From an uncultured Prevotella sp. (GTDB lineage Bacteria; Bacteroidota; Bacteroidia; Bacteroidales; Bacteroidaceae): a stretch of DNA of 64,000 bases. Location: positions 1 through 64,000 of the forward strand of contig URLQ01000001.1 of assembly GCA_900548745.1 (NCBI GenBank), given 5' to 3'. Made by a program: the position numbers and the translations under genes. Each line of letters begins with the position of its first letter. The first letter of the stretch is position 1. Below the pieces are notes generated by a model. It did no database searches and was not told the origin of the DNA. It worked only from the letters and a program-made list of their open reading frames with translations. Positions 1-9,009 of the stretch are shown piece by piece.

Positions 1-842
1 CCGACAGAGAACTGCATCGGAATCTCAAGTCCGTTGTTGACGCTGTATGACGCCGTGTCGGAGACTGCCGTTGAGGGGTTTGTGGAAATGACCTTACACT
101 CCGGATCGGCTCCGAGCTTATGACCGGGAGTGAAAGTGGCACCCAGAGTGATGATGTTCTTCTTGTCTATATTGAACTGATACTGCGCACCGAACTCAAG
201 CTTGTAGTTCGTCACGTTAGCTGTATATATCTTCTGTATCGTCTTGGCATAGGAGTCGGTGTAAGAGTTTGTCACAAGACGGGTGTAGTCTCCCCACAGA
301 TAAGCCACATTGGCTCCGAGAGAGAAGCCCTTGAAGAACTGGTAGCCAAGACCTATGTACGCCTGGTGAAGTCCACCCTCGCCATAGTAGCTGTTGGCAT
401 AGGTGGTGGAGGCAGAACCTGCGGTCTTGCCTGTTGTGGAATAGTTATAGCCAATATTAGTATACGGCAGGATTCCGAAGCTCAGACCGAAATTACGTGC
501 CAGACGGAATGCTGCAACGGCATATTCGAAGTCGGCATTATTGGCGTTAAGCTTTCTGTTGCCTTCCTTGAAGTTTGTAACCTGTCCGGAGAAGCCCACA
601 TCAAAAAGGAATGTCAGTGAGTCTACTGCAGAGTAAGACGCCGGGTTGATGGTGTTTACCTGGTTGTGCTCGCGGAAAGCTATTCCAAGACCGTTCATGC
701 CACGGTTAAATCCTGTTGTCTGGTCACTTTGCACTCCCAGTCCGTACTGGCTGTATGGAGAGTTTGTGCCACTCTGTGCCACTGTGCACAGACTTATAGC
801 CATTGTGGTAAAGGCGCAAATCGCTCTTCTATTTATGTTCAT
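1..842 (-). CDS. outer-membrane beta-barrel protein, 3' end outside window
   Basis: The frame is open from an ATG at 842 to the left edge, about 280 codons, so the C-terminus is missing. It begins MNINRRAICAFTTMAISLCT, a signal peptide, followed by NSPYSQYGLG, a start typical of a Bacteroidota family of FadL-like barrel proteins. The rest alternates aromatic and polar residues, with many Gly and Asn, as in barrel strands (for example SLGANVAYLWGDYTR). Its start overlaps the end of coaX by 14 bases, so the two are probably translationally coupled. In related genomes coaX is, as I recall, followed by such a barrel gene and then lptC, which suggests an envelope role; substrate unknown. Confidence 0.75.
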   Translation of the reverse strand, partial: MNINRRAICAFTTMAISLCTVAQSGTNSPYSQYGLGVQSDQTTGFNRGMNGLGIAFREHNQVNTINPASYSAVDSLTFLFDVGFSGQVTNFKEGNRKLNANNADFEYAVAAFRLARNFGLSFGILPYTNIGYNYSTTGKTAGSASTTYANSYYGEGGLHQAYIGLGYQFFKGFSLGANVAYLWGDYTRLVTNSYTDSYAKTIQKIYTANVTNYKLEFGAQYQFNIDKKNIITLGATFTPGHKLGADPECKVISTNPSTAVSDTASYSVNNGLEIPMQFSV

Positions 843-1563
843 TGTTGTATTCTAATATTCTGTTAAGTCCTTTGGGGACGATAAAATCGTCTGCAAAGAT
901 GGATAAATTTTCTGAAAACTGCAAATTTAGATGCACTCCGCCCGTTAAATATACGAAAAGTTGAGGATATTTAGCTAAAAAGCTATGGATGTAGCCTTCT
1001 ATCTCGTATTTTATGCCGTTCATCACTCCGCTGCGTATAGCCGTGGTGGTATCCGTACCGAAGTCCGGAGTGTCCCCTCGGCGCTCCACAAACGGAAGAC
1101 GGGCCGTAAAGTGGTTCAACGCCTTCAGGCGCATGGTCGGTCCTGGCGAAATGTTTCCACCCAGATACTCGCCAATAGAGTTTATGAAGTCGAAAGTGAC
1201 GCACGTGCCGATGTCGATGACAAGGACGTCCCTGCCGGGCTGGAGCCAATTGGCACCGACAACAGCGGCAAGACGGTCTGAACCAAGTGTAAGCGGTGTG
1301 TTGTATTTATTTATAATAGGTACACTCGTAATACCACTTTTAAACTCCATCATGCTGAAGGGCAACGACGAGAGTGCGGCGGAATATTCTTCGCTGATGT
1401 CGGAAACGGAGGAACAAATGCCTCTGCTGAACGGATAACGGCTGCAGAAAGACTGCAAGGCTACAGCGTCGTCCTTGTCGGTACGCTGCTCCTCTACCAC
1501 TTTTCCCTCGTTGAAACACACCAGTTTAACGCATGTATTGCCAATGTCAATTATTAAGTTCAC
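829..1563 (-). CDS. coaX: type III pantothenate kinase
   Basis: Phosphorylates pantothenate in the first step of coenzyme A synthesis, in the cytosol. The 244-residue protein has the ASKHA-fold nucleotide-binding start LIIDIGNTCVKLVCF, the central VIDIGTCVTFD motif, the pantothenate-loop motif GGNISPGPTMR and a late LTGGVH segment, all typical of CoaX. The length is normal for the Bacteroidota form. The first ATG fits the family start, and a -7 promoter motif lies about 37 bases upstream. It overlaps the following barrel gene by 14 bases. Confidence 0.95.
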   Translation of the reverse strand: MNLIIDIGNTCVKLVCFNEGKVVEEQRTDKDDAVALQSFCSRYPFSRGICSSVSDISEEYSAALSSLPFSMMEFKSGITSVPIINKYNTPLTLGSDRLAAVVGANWLQPGRDVLVIDIGTCVTFDFINSIGEYLGGNISPGPTMRLKALNHFTARLPFVERRGDTPDFGTDTTTAIRSGVMNGIKYEIEGYIHSFLAKYPQLFVYLTGGVHLNLQFSENLSIFADDFIVPKGLNRILEYNNEHK

Positions 1564-1599
1564 GCTCTTTATAATAGCTTGTTATTAATATGTGAGGTG

Positions 1600-1607
1600 C
1601 AAAATTA
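1600..1607 (-). promoter_or_regulatory. -7 promoter element for coaX
   Basis: Read on the minus strand this is TAATTTTG, matching the Bacteroidota TAnnTTTG consensus. It lies 37 bases upstream of the coaX start and is divergent from the lnb promoter at 1653. Confidence 0.6.
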
Positions 1608-1652
1608 TTGAAAAAAAACGAAACAACATAACTATAAGTGGAAAATATAAGT

Positions 1653-1660
1653 TATTTTTG
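1653..1660 (+). promoter_or_regulatory. -7 promoter element for lnb
   Basis: TATTTTTG matches TAnnTTTG. The ATG at 1671 is only 10 bases downstream, so the 5' leader must be very short. This argues against the upstream in-frame GTG at 1638, which would lie ahead of the promoter. Confidence 0.6.
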
Positions 1661-1670
1661 CATCGTGAAA

Positions 1671-2918
1671 ATGATAAAAATACTTAGAACAATAGTTTTT
1701 GTCGCCGTTTTCTGTCTGTGTACCAGCGAAATACAAGCTGCAAACGCCACCGGAAACGAAGATGCAAGATATGACTCGATACAGGTAAGTCTGCTGACAT
1801 GCTCGCCTCACGACGAGGTGTACAGTCTATATGGACATACCGCCATAAGGTACTGGGACAAGTCAAGCGGTGCCGACATGGTGGTAAACTATGGAGTGTT
1901 CTCATTCAAAAAACCATATTTCATACTGAGGTTCGTGTTCGGGCTTACCGACTACGAAATGGGAATACAGAATTTCGAGGACTTCTGCATGGAGTACAGC
2001 TACTACGGCGCAGGGGTGACAGAACAGGTACTGAACCTGACGCCTGGCGAGAAAAACAGACTTTTCAGAGCGTTGCAACGCAATGCATTGCCGGAGAACC
2101 GCATATACAGATACAACTATTTCTATAACAACTGCACAACAAAAGCCCGCGACATACTGCTCGGCAGCATAGACGGAAAAGTGGTCTTCAACAGGAAGAT
2201 TGACGAAAACGTTTCGTTCAGAGACATGATCCACCAATGCACCAAGAACCACCCTTGGGCACAGTTCGGCAACGACCTGCTGCTCGGTGTCAAGGCTGAC
2301 GCAAACACGACAAGGGAGGAACAGCAGTTTATGCCGGCAAACCTGATGAAAGACTTCTCGCATGCCGTAATAGAAAGAGGACAATCTACAGTGCCGCTCG
2401 TAACGGCAACACGACAAATAATAGAGCCTAACGCAGCAAGCAACGAGGCGAAAGGTTCAATCTTCAGTCCGCTGACATGTGCAATGTTGCTCTGCATCCT
2501 GACAATATGCATGATGATGGCAGAGATATTTACAGGAAAAGTGTTCTGGGGCTACGACGCACTGCTGCTTTCCCTGCTCGGACTGGCAGGACTTGTACTC
2601 CTGGCAATGGTGTTCTCACAGCACCCGACAGTAAGCTTGAACCTGCAGATTCTTATCCTCAACCCATTGTTCCTCTATGCGGCATACTACGTGGTGAGGA
2701 ACAGAAAAGACAAACGGAAAACAAGAAATTTATGGACAATTATAGGATGCATCGTCTTTATCTCATGGATTCTCGGATTTTTCCAAGACTATGCAAGCGG
2801 AATTATACTTTTGGCACTATCTTTGCTAATGAGATGTAGAAGCGTTATAGAAAGAACAGACTATAACCCTATCCGTTCCGACAAAACGAAAAAAGGCAAC
2901 AACAACAATGAGAAATAA
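1671..2918 (+). CDS. lnb: DUF4105 / Lnb-type lipoprotein N-acyltransferase
   Basis: A 415-residue membrane protein with a signal segment, a periplasmic DUF4105 domain (about residues 30-250) and four or five hydrophobic segments near the C-terminus (about 275-400). The domain shows SLYGHTAIRYWD and YFYNNCTTKARDIL; the His and Cys are the conserved pair expected for a thiol acyl-transfer mechanism. From memory, this family was recently identified as the lipoprotein N-acyltransferase of Bacteroides, adding the third acyl chain to lipoproteins; that assignment is recalled, not tested here. The start at 1671 is chosen because a -7 motif lies between it and an upstream GTG. The last 11 bases overlap the next gene, implying coupled translation. 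Confidence 0.8.
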   Translation: MIKILRTIVFVAVFCLCTSEIQAANATGNEDARYDSIQVSLLTCSPHDEVYSLYGHTAIRYWDKSSGADMVVNYGVFSFKKPYFILRFVFGLTDYEMGIQNFEDFCMEYSYYGAGVTEQVLNLTPGEKNRLFRALQRNALPENRIYRYNYFYNNCTTKARDILLGSIDGKVVFNRKIDENVSFRDMIHQCTKNHPWAQFGNDLLLGVKADANTTREEQQFMPANLMKDFSHAVIERGQSTVPLVTATRQIIEPNAASNEAKGSIFSPLTCAMLLCILTICMMMAEIFTGKVFWGYDALLLSLLGLAGLVLLAMVFSQHPTVSLNLQILILNPLFLYAAYYVVRNRKDKRKTRNLWTIIGCIVFISWILGFFQDYASGIILLALSLLMRCRSVIERTDYNPIRSDKTKKGNNNNEK

Positions 2919-4344
2919 ATACATAACAGCCACACTGCTCGCACTGCTCTCAGCAGGAGCCGAAGGACAAGCACAGGACACGGGCAATGCCCCACGTCTT
3001 GTAGTGAACATTGCCATCGACCAACTGAGAACAGACTATCTGGAATCGTTCGAGCCTCTCTACAGCAACGACGGATTCAGGAAAATCATGCAGGGAGGTC
3101 TGTTATATACCAACGCACAGTACCCCTTTGCCCCTATCGACAGAGCATCGGCAATTGCCGCGCTGAACACAGGAACCACGCCCAACAATAACGGCATAGT
3201 AAGCGAACAATGGTTCGACAGAAGTTCCTTGAGACCGGTGTCATGTGTAGATGATGCAGCCTTCAGCGGACTACTCACTCAGGAAACAGCTTCGGCACAG
3301 AGCGTTATGACGACCACGCTAAGCGACGAACTGAAAGTGGGAACCAAAGGAAAGGCATTCATTTACAGCATCGCTGAAAGAAAAGACGCTGCCGTCATTC
3401 CGGCAGGACATAATGGCGACGGCGCATTTTGGGTGAACAGCAGAGAAAACTGTTGGTGCACATCAACATATTATTCAAAGAAGGCACCTAAATGGCTGGA
3501 GGCGTACAACTTATACAATACGCCATACAAGAAGAACAGCAACATAAACGAGCAGATTACAGACCTTGCGCTGAAGTGCATCTCTGCCAACTCCATGGGT
3601 AAAGACGAGGCAACAGACATGCTCTTCATCACTTACAACGCAGCTCCGCAAATCGACAAGAACGGATACGAAGACTGCAAAGAAGTATACTTGCGCATAG
3701 ACCAATATCTCGGCAGATTAATAAATGACCTGCGGACAAATGTAGGACTCGACAAAGTGCTCTTCGTCGTGACCGGCACTGGATATTATAACGAACTGAA
3801 AGCCTCAGACAAGAACTACAGGCTGCCAGGAGGGACAATATTCATAAACAGAACAGCAAACTTGCTGAACATGTATCTCGGGGCCCTTTACGGATCGGAC
3901 AAATACGTGGAGGGATACATGAACAACCAGATATTCCTGAACACGAAACTGCTCGACAAAAAGAGACTCAACCTACAGGAAATCACGGAAATATCAAAAA
4001 CTTTCGTAAGACAATGCCAGGGAGTGGGAAACGCTTTTTCGGCAGACAATATAATGTCTACATATTCACCGGAACTGGACAAGGCAAGAAAAGGGTTCTA
4101 CCTGTCGAGATGCGGAGACATCATGATTGAAGCCGCTCCGGGATGGAATATAATAAACGAAGACACACAACAGCAGATTTCACAGAACTACAACTATCTG
4201 CAGACACCGATAATTTTTTATGGACCGAATATAAAAAGCGAAAAAATAACTACACCTGTTACGGTGGAGAAAGTTTCGCCTACAATCGCTAAAACAATAC
4301 GCATAAGGGCTCCGAACGGGTGCAAAGAGGCTCCGTTGTTTTGA
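2908..4344 (+). CDS. degenerate alkaline-phosphatase-superfamily protein
   Basis: 478 residues with a signal peptide (MRNKYITATLLALLSAGAEG). The fold is recognisable from VVNIAIDQLRTDYLESFEPL, ALNTGTTPNNNGIVSEQWFD and PIIFYGPNIK, the framework of PafA-like phosphatases and phosphodiesterases. The active site is not intact. The usual Thr nucleophile and GHA motif are replaced (PIDRASAIAALNTG), the D..GH metal site in the middle reads NAAPQIDKNG, the TADHG motif reads TGTGYY, and the late HG ligand is absent. Only the first metal Asp (IAIDQ) remains. It is probably a secreted pseudoenzyme. It overlaps lnb by 11 bases, which suggests it works with Lnb in the envelope. Confidence 0.75.
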   Translation: MRNKYITATLLALLSAGAEGQAQDTGNAPRLVVNIAIDQLRTDYLESFEPLYSNDGFRKIMQGGLLYTNAQYPFAPIDRASAIAALNTGTTPNNNGIVSEQWFDRSSLRPVSCVDDAAFSGLLTQETASAQSVMTTTLSDELKVGTKGKAFIYSIAERKDAAVIPAGHNGDGAFWVNSRENCWCTSTYYSKKAPKWLEAYNLYNTPYKKNSNINEQITDLALKCISANSMGKDEATDMLFITYNAAPQIDKNGYEDCKEVYLRIDQYLGRLINDLRTNVGLDKVLFVVTGTGYYNELKASDKNYRLPGGTIFINRTANLLNMYLGALYGSDKYVEGYMNNQIFLNTKLLDKKRLNLQEITEISKTFVRQCQGVGNAFSADNIMSTYSPELDKARKGFYLSRCGDIMIEAAPGWNIINEDTQQQISQNYNYLQTPIIFYGPNIKSEKITTPVTVEKVSPTIAKTIRIRAPNGCKEAPLF

Positions 4345-4404
4345 TTTTTATTGGCAAAACGACAAATAAAACACAGACAATGCCTTATTACCGAATTATT
4401 TAGT

Positions 4405-4412
4405 TAATTTTG
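4405..4412 (+). promoter_or_regulatory. -7 promoter element for secA
   Basis: TAATTTTG, 38 bases before the secA ATG. The 106-base gap after the phosphatase-like gene holds little else apart from an A-rich translation start region. Confidence 0.6.
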
Positions 4413-4450
4413 CACTCAATTATCAGAAAAAAAATAAAAAAACATATAAA

Positions 4451-7400
4451 ATGGGATTTAACAACTTACTGAAATCGCTGTTCGGAGACAAATCAACACG
4501 CGATATGAAGCACATCCAGCCTATCGTAGAAAAGGTGAAGGCTGCATACCCGGAAATCAAAGCTCTCACTAACGACCAGCTGAGAGCACGCACAAAAGAG
4601 CTGCAACAGCAGCTGCAGGATGCCGTTAAAGAAGAAAAAGCAAAGATTGCTGAACTTAAAGCTACTGTGGAAGATACTCCTATCGACGAAAGAGAAGACA
4701 TCTTCAACCAGATAGACAAACTGGAAAAAATGGTGCTTGACAAATACGAAGTGGTTCTCAATGAGATACTGCCTGTTGCATTCAGCATCATGAAGGATAC
4801 AGCAAGACGTTTCGCTGAGAACGATGAGGTTGTGGTGACGGCCAATGACTTCGACCGCGAACTGGCTGCGACAAAAGACTTTGTAAGAATAGAAGACGAC
4901 AAGGCCATCTACAGCAACCATTGGATTGCCGGCGGAAACGATATGAAATGGGACATGGTACACTACGACGTACAGCTCTTCGGAGGTGCCGTTCTGCACC
5001 AAGGCAAGATAGCGGAGATGGCTACCGGTGAGGGTAAGACCCTTGTTGCCACACTACCAGTATTCCTTAACGCCCTGACTGGCAACGGAGTACACGTGGT
5101 TACCGTGAACGACTACCTTGCAAAGCGTGACTCAGAATGGATGGGACCGCTCTATATGTTCAACGGACTTTCTGTAGACTGTATCGACAAGCACCGTCCA
5201 AACTCTCCAGAAAGACGCAAAGCATACCGTGCAGACATCACTTTCGGTACGAACAATGAGTTCGGCTTCGACTATCTGCGCGACAACATGGCAATATCTC
5301 CTGACGACCTCGTACAGAGAGCACACAACTATGCCATCGTGGATGAGGTAGACTCTGTACTTATCGATGACGCACGTACACCTCTTATTATATCAGGTCC
5401 TGTACCTAATGGCGATGACCAGATGTTTGAAGAATACCAGCCATTGGTTGAAAGACTCGTTGACGTACAGAGAAAGCTTGCTACAAAATATCTTGCCGAT
5501 GCAAAACAGCTCATCAATGAAGGCAAGAAGAACAACGATCAGAAGAAAATCGACGAAGGCTTCTTGAGCCTTTATCGTTCACATAAAGCTCTGCCAAAGA
5601 ACAAGCCGCTCATCAAATACCTCTCTGAAGACGGTATAAAATCAGGAATGCTCAAGACAGAAGAGATATACATGGAGAACAACAACCGACGCATGCCGGA
5701 GGCTGTAGAACCATTGTATTTCGTCGTTGACGAGAAGCTGAACTCTGTAGACCTGACAGACAAGGGTACAGAATGGCTTGCCAATCAGGTTAACGACAAG
5801 GAACTCTTCGTATTGCCAGACATTGCTTCACAGCTGTCGGACCTTGAAAATCAGAAACTTAACGACCAGGAGCGCCTTGACAAGAAGGACGAACTTCTCA
5901 ACCACTACTCTGTACAGAGCGAGCGCGTACACACCTTGCAGCAGTTGCTCAAGGCTTACACCATGTTCAACAAGGATGACGAATACGTTGTCATCGACGG
6001 TGAAGTGAAAATCGTGGACGAGCAGACAGGTCGTATCATGGAAGGTCGCCAATGGAGCGACGGACTGCATCAGGCTGTTGAAGCAAAGGAACATGTAAAG
6101 GTTAAGGAAGCCACACAGACTTTCGCAACAATTACCCTGCAGAACTACTTCCGTATGTACCACAAACTGTCTGGTATGACCGGTACGGCAAGTACTGAGG
6201 CAGGAGAGTTCTGGGACATTTACAAGCTTGATGTAGTGGAGATTCCTACAAACAGACCGATATTGAGGAAAGACCTTGACGACCGTCTGTATAAGACAAA
6301 CAGAGAGAAATACAATGCTGTAATTGAAGAGATACAGGAGATGATAAACCAGGGTAGACCAGTACTCGTAGGTACTACCTCGGTAGAGATTTCCGAACTC
6401 CTTGCAAAGATGCTTACCATGCGTCACATCCCTCACAACGTGCTGAACGCCAAGCTGCATCAGCATGAGGCTGACATCGTGGCAAAGGCAGGTTTGAGCA
6501 AGACAGTTACCATCGCTACCAACATGGCAGGCCGTGGTACCGACATCAAGCTTTCTCCGGAAGTTAAAGCAGCAGGAGGTCTTGCCATCATCGGTACAGA
6601 GAGACATGAGAGCCGTCGTGTAGACAGGCAGTTGCGTGGACGTGCCGGACGTCAGGGTGACCCTGGTAGCTCTGTATTCTATGTCAGCCTTGAAGACAAG
6701 CTCATGCGTCTGTTCGCAAGTGAGCGTATCGCAAGAGTAATGGACAGACTCGGCATTGAAGACGGAGAAAGAATTGAAAGTTCGCTGATGTCGAAGAGCA
6801 TTGAGCGTGCACAGAAGAAAGTCGAGGAGAACAACTTCGGTATCCGTAAGCGTCTGTTGGAATACGACGACGTGATGAACAAGCAGCGTACTGTCGTTTA
6901 CGAGAAGCGTCGCCATGCCCTTATGGGTGAGAGAATCGGTATGGACATTACCAACATCATCTGGGACCGCATCGTAAACATCATAGAGAAGAACGACTAC
7001 GAGGGATGCAAGGATGAGTTCCTGAAAGTACTTGCCATGGAATGCCCATTCACAGAAGTGGAGCTTCAGAATGAAGACAGAGGAAACCTTGAAGAGAAGG
7101 CATTCCAGGCAGCAATGGCAGACTTCAAGAGAAGAACAGACCGCATCCAGGCTGTAGGCTTCCCTGTAATAAAGGATGTATTCGAAAACCAGGGTGCTAT
7201 ATATGAGCGCATCATGGTGCCAATCACCGACGGCAAAAGAGTCTTCAACATCCCTTGCAACCTGAAGGAAGCTTACGATACAGAGGCAAAGAGCGTTGTG
7301 AAGCAGTTTGAGAAGACAATCATGTTGCATATCATCGACGACTGTTGGAAAGAGAATCTTAGAGCACTTGACGAATTGAAGCATAGTGTGCAAAATGCTT

Positions 7401-7756
7401 CTTACGAGCAGAAAGACCCTCTCGTAATATTCAAGTTGGAGAGTGTCAAGTTGTTCGACGACATGGTTGACCAGATGAACAACCGCATCGTCAGCATTCT
7501 GATGAGAGCACAGATTCCAGTAATGGAACAACAGCAGGTACAAGAAGCAGCTCCTGAGGAACACTCACAGCAGTATACCGAAGAGAAGGTAAACCTCGAA
7601 GATGAGGCACAGAAAGCTGCTGCACAGCACGATACAAGAGAATCTACAGCAAAGCAGGAACCTATCGTAAAGGATAAGATGCCGGGAAGAAACGACCCTT
7701 GTCCTTGTGGAAGCGGCAAGAAGTTCAAGAACTGTCATGGACGCGGACTTGTTTAA
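4451..7756 (+). CDS. secA: preprotein translocase ATPase SecA
   Basis: ATP-driven motor that pushes unfolded preproteins through SecYEG. At 1101 residues it is longer than the roughly 900 of E. coli; the extra length lies in an insertion around residues 340-430, a common Bacteroidota form. Visible motifs are GEGKT (Walker A, near residue 194), [12 protein letters not shown], the [19 protein letters not shown]alker B region, [12 protein letters not shown], and [12 protein letters not shown]. The C-terminus ends [20 protein letters not shown], the zinc-binding SEC-C tail that contacts SecB and lipids. A terminator follows at 7787. Confidence 0.98.
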   Translation: MGFNNLLKSLFGDKSTRDMKHIQPIVEKVKAAYPEIKALTNDQLRARTKELQQQLQDAVKEEKAKIAELKATVEDTPIDEREDIFNQIDKLEKMVLDKYEVVLNEILPVAFSIMKDTARRFAENDEVVVTANDFDRELAATKDFVRIEDDKAIYSNHWIAGGNDMKWDMVHYDVQLFGGAVLHQGKIAEMATGEGKTLVATLPVFLNALTGNGVHVVTVNDYLAKRDSEWMGPLYMFNGLSVDCIDKHRPNSPERRKAYRADITFGTNNEFGFDYLRDNMAISPDDLVQRAHNYAIVDEVDSVLIDDARTPLIISGPVPNGDDQMFEEYQPLVERLVDVQRKLATKYLADAKQLINEGKKNNDQKKIDEGFLSLYRSHKALPKNKPLIKYLSEDGIKSGMLKTEEIYMENNNRRMPEAVEPLYFVVDEKLNSVDLTDKGTEWLANQVNDKELFVLPDIASQLSDLENQKLNDQERLDKKDELLNHYSVQSERVHTLQQLLKAYTMFNKDDEYVVIDGEVKIVDEQTGRIMEGRQWSDGLHQAVEAKEHVKVKEATQTFATITLQNYFRMYHKLSGMTGTASTEAGEFWDIYKLDVVEIPTNRPILRKDLDDRLYKTNREKYNAVIEEIQEMINQGRPVLVGTTSVEISELLAKMLTMRHIPHNVLNAKLHQHEADIVAKAGLSKTVTIATNMAGRGTDIKLSPEVKAAGGLAIIGTERHESRRVDRQLRGRAGRQGDPGSSVFYVSLEDKLMRLFASERIARVMDRLGIEDGERIESSLMSKSIERAQKKVEENNFGIRKRLLEYDDVMNKQRTVVYEKRRHALMGERIGMDITNIIWDRIVNIIEKNDYEGCKDEFLKVLAMECPFTEVELQNEDRGNLEEKAFQAAMADFKRRTDRIQAVGFPVIKDVFENQGAIYERIMVPITDGKRVFNIPCNLKEAYDTEAKSVVKQFEKTIMLHIIDDCWKENLRALDELKHSVQNASYEQKDPLVIFKLESVKLFDDMVDQMNNRIVSILMRAQIPVMEQQQVQEAAPEEHSQQYTEEKVNLEDEAQKAAAQHDTRESTAKQEPIVKDKMPGRNDPCPCGSGKKFKNCHGRGLV

Positions 7757-7786
7757 TTCCGCAACGATGAAAGTATAAAACACGGT

Positions 7787-7839
7787 GGAGTGTGTCAAAG
7801 GAAGGATGTCTATCCGCCAAGGACACACTCCTCTTTTTT
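7787..7839 (+). terminator. rho-independent terminator after secA
   Basis: GGAGTGTGTC (7787-7796) pairs perfectly with GACACACTCC (7822-7831), followed by a T-rich run at 7832-7839. Confidence 0.8.
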
Positions 7840-7919
7840 ATAAAGACAATACCTATTATTTATAAAGACAATACCTGTTACTTATAAAGGCGAAACCTAA
7901 TACTTATAAAAGAAATACC
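7838..7919. repeat. 22-bp tandem direct repeats, about four units
   Basis: Units begin with TTATAAAG (or TTATAAAA) at 7838, 7860, 7882 and 7904, an exact 22-bp period. Units 1 and 2 continue as GACAATACCT, unit 3 as GCGAAACCT and unit 4 as GAAATACC. The array fills the space between the secA terminator and the ABC ATPase gene and ends about 62 bases before that gene's ATG. Confidence 0.85.
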
Positions 7920-7981
7920 GACAATAGCATTTGCTTTTTGCGGTTTTATACAGTTATCATCAATAAAGAAAGCATCAACGT

Positions 7982-8710
7982 ATGGAAATAGTTTTTGACA
8001 GTCTGAAAAAGACTTTCGGAGAGAAAACTGCTGTAGACATTGACAAACTGACAGTAGAAGGCAACACTCTGCTCGGTCTGGTAGGAAACAACGGAGCTGG
8101 AAAAACAACGCTCTTCAGACTTGCTCTCGACCTTCTGAAGGCAGATTGCGGAACAGTGAACATGAAGTTCAACAACCCCGACGGCTCCACTTTTGCCACC
8201 GATGTAAAGGTTGGAGAAGAATGGAAAGTATATACCGGAGCATATATAGATGAAAGTTTCCTCATAGACTTTCTCTCTCCCGAAGAATATTTCGAGTTTA
8301 TTGCAAAGGTCAGCAATCTCTCAAAAGAGACAATGAACGAGCGACTTAAACAGTATGAAGACTTCATGAACGGTGAGATTATCGGACAGAACAAGCTTAT
8401 CAGAAGCATGTCAGCTGGCAACAAGCAGAAGATAGGCATCATCTCAGCTCTCATCAACCAGCCACAACTGGTTATACTTGACGAACCATTCAACTTCCTT
8501 GACCCGACGAGTCAGAATGTCCTCAAGAGACTGCTACAGAAATATAACAAGGAGACAGGTGCTACAATCATCGTCAGCAGCCATAACCTCTCTCACACAG
8601 TAGACATAAGCAATCGTATTGTTGTTATGGAACATGGAAAGATTGTGATGGACCTCGATAACGACGGTGAGGAGGCAAAAGCAAGATTGGAGGAGTACTT
8701 CAACAAATAA
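7982..8710 (+). CDS. ABC transporter ATP-binding protein, permease not adjacent
   Basis: A 242-residue ATPase. Walker A is GNNGAGKTTL (about residues 35-44), the signature-like motif is SMSAGNKQKIG, Walker B is LVILDEPFNFLDP, and the H-loop is SSHNLSHT. The signature has SAGN rather than LSGG, seen in some ABC-2 exporter ATPases. There is no membrane partner within 9 kb, so the permease must be elsewhere. Substrate unknown. A tandem-repeat array lies immediately upstream, where a promoter would be expected; I found no clear TAnnTTTG there. Confidence 0.85.
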   Translation: MEIVFDSLKKTFGEKTAVDIDKLTVEGNTLLGLVGNNGAGKTTLFRLALDLLKADCGTVNMKFNNPDGSTFATDVKVGEEWKVYTGAYIDESFLIDFLSPEEYFEFIAKVSNLSKETMNERLKQYEDFMNGEIIGQNKLIRSMSAGNKQKIGIISALINQPQLVILDEPFNFLDPTSQNVLKRLLQKYNKETGATIIVSSHNLSHTVDISNRIVVMEHGKIVMDLDNDGEEAKARLEEYFNK

Positions 8711-8813
8711 GTAGCAAATCGTCGTCTCCCCTACTCCATGCTTGAGCATATAATTGCACGATATTATTTTACATACTATACCTATATTATATTAGAATAA
8801 TGAAGCACGTATA

Positions 8814-8866
8814 TTTTTAACCATAATTAGTAGGTATTTATCAGTAGAACTGGTTATGGTTAAAAA
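8814..8866. promoter_or_regulatory. 13-bp perfect inverted repeat upstream of feoAB
   Basis: TTTTTAACCATAA (8814-8826) and TTATGGTTAAAAA (8854-8866) are perfect inverted copies separated by 27 bases. The right arm ends 10 bases before a TACCTTTG promoter element, so it sits in the -33 region. The layout suits an operator for a dimeric regulator, possibly iron-responsive; that role is inferred from the neighbouring gene only. Confidence 0.5.
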
Positions 8867-8875
8867 TTTTCTTTC

Positions 8876-8883
8876 TACCTTTG
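8876..8883 (+). promoter_or_regulatory. -7 promoter element P1 of feoAB
   Basis: TACCTTTG, 126 bases upstream of the feoAB ATG and just downstream of the inverted repeat. Confidence 0.5.
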
Positions 8884-8932
8884 TATATAAAAAACGGCAT
8901 CTCAGCAATGAAGGATTTAAATTAGCAAATTC

Positions 8933-8940
8933 TATCTTTG
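8933..8940 (+). promoter_or_regulatory. -7 promoter element P2 of feoAB
   Basis: TATCTTTG, 69 bases upstream of the feoAB ATG. With the element at 8876 it gives two potential starts in one leader. Confidence 0.45.
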
Positions 8941-9009
8941 CAAGTTTCTATCTGCGTTCGATTTGCATAATGTGGAAGATGTCGGAAAGAATAAAAAGAC
9001 TATTAGAAT

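Noticed and set aside
1638..1670. Upstream GTG start for lnb
   Set aside because: It precedes the TATTTTTG promoter element, and the 11 added residues spoil the signal peptide.
5828..7564. A 578-codon minus-strand frame inside secA
   Set aside because: Antisense shadow of a clearly coding gene; its product is Cys/Leu/His/Val-rich in the way expected from reversed codons, without recognisable domains.
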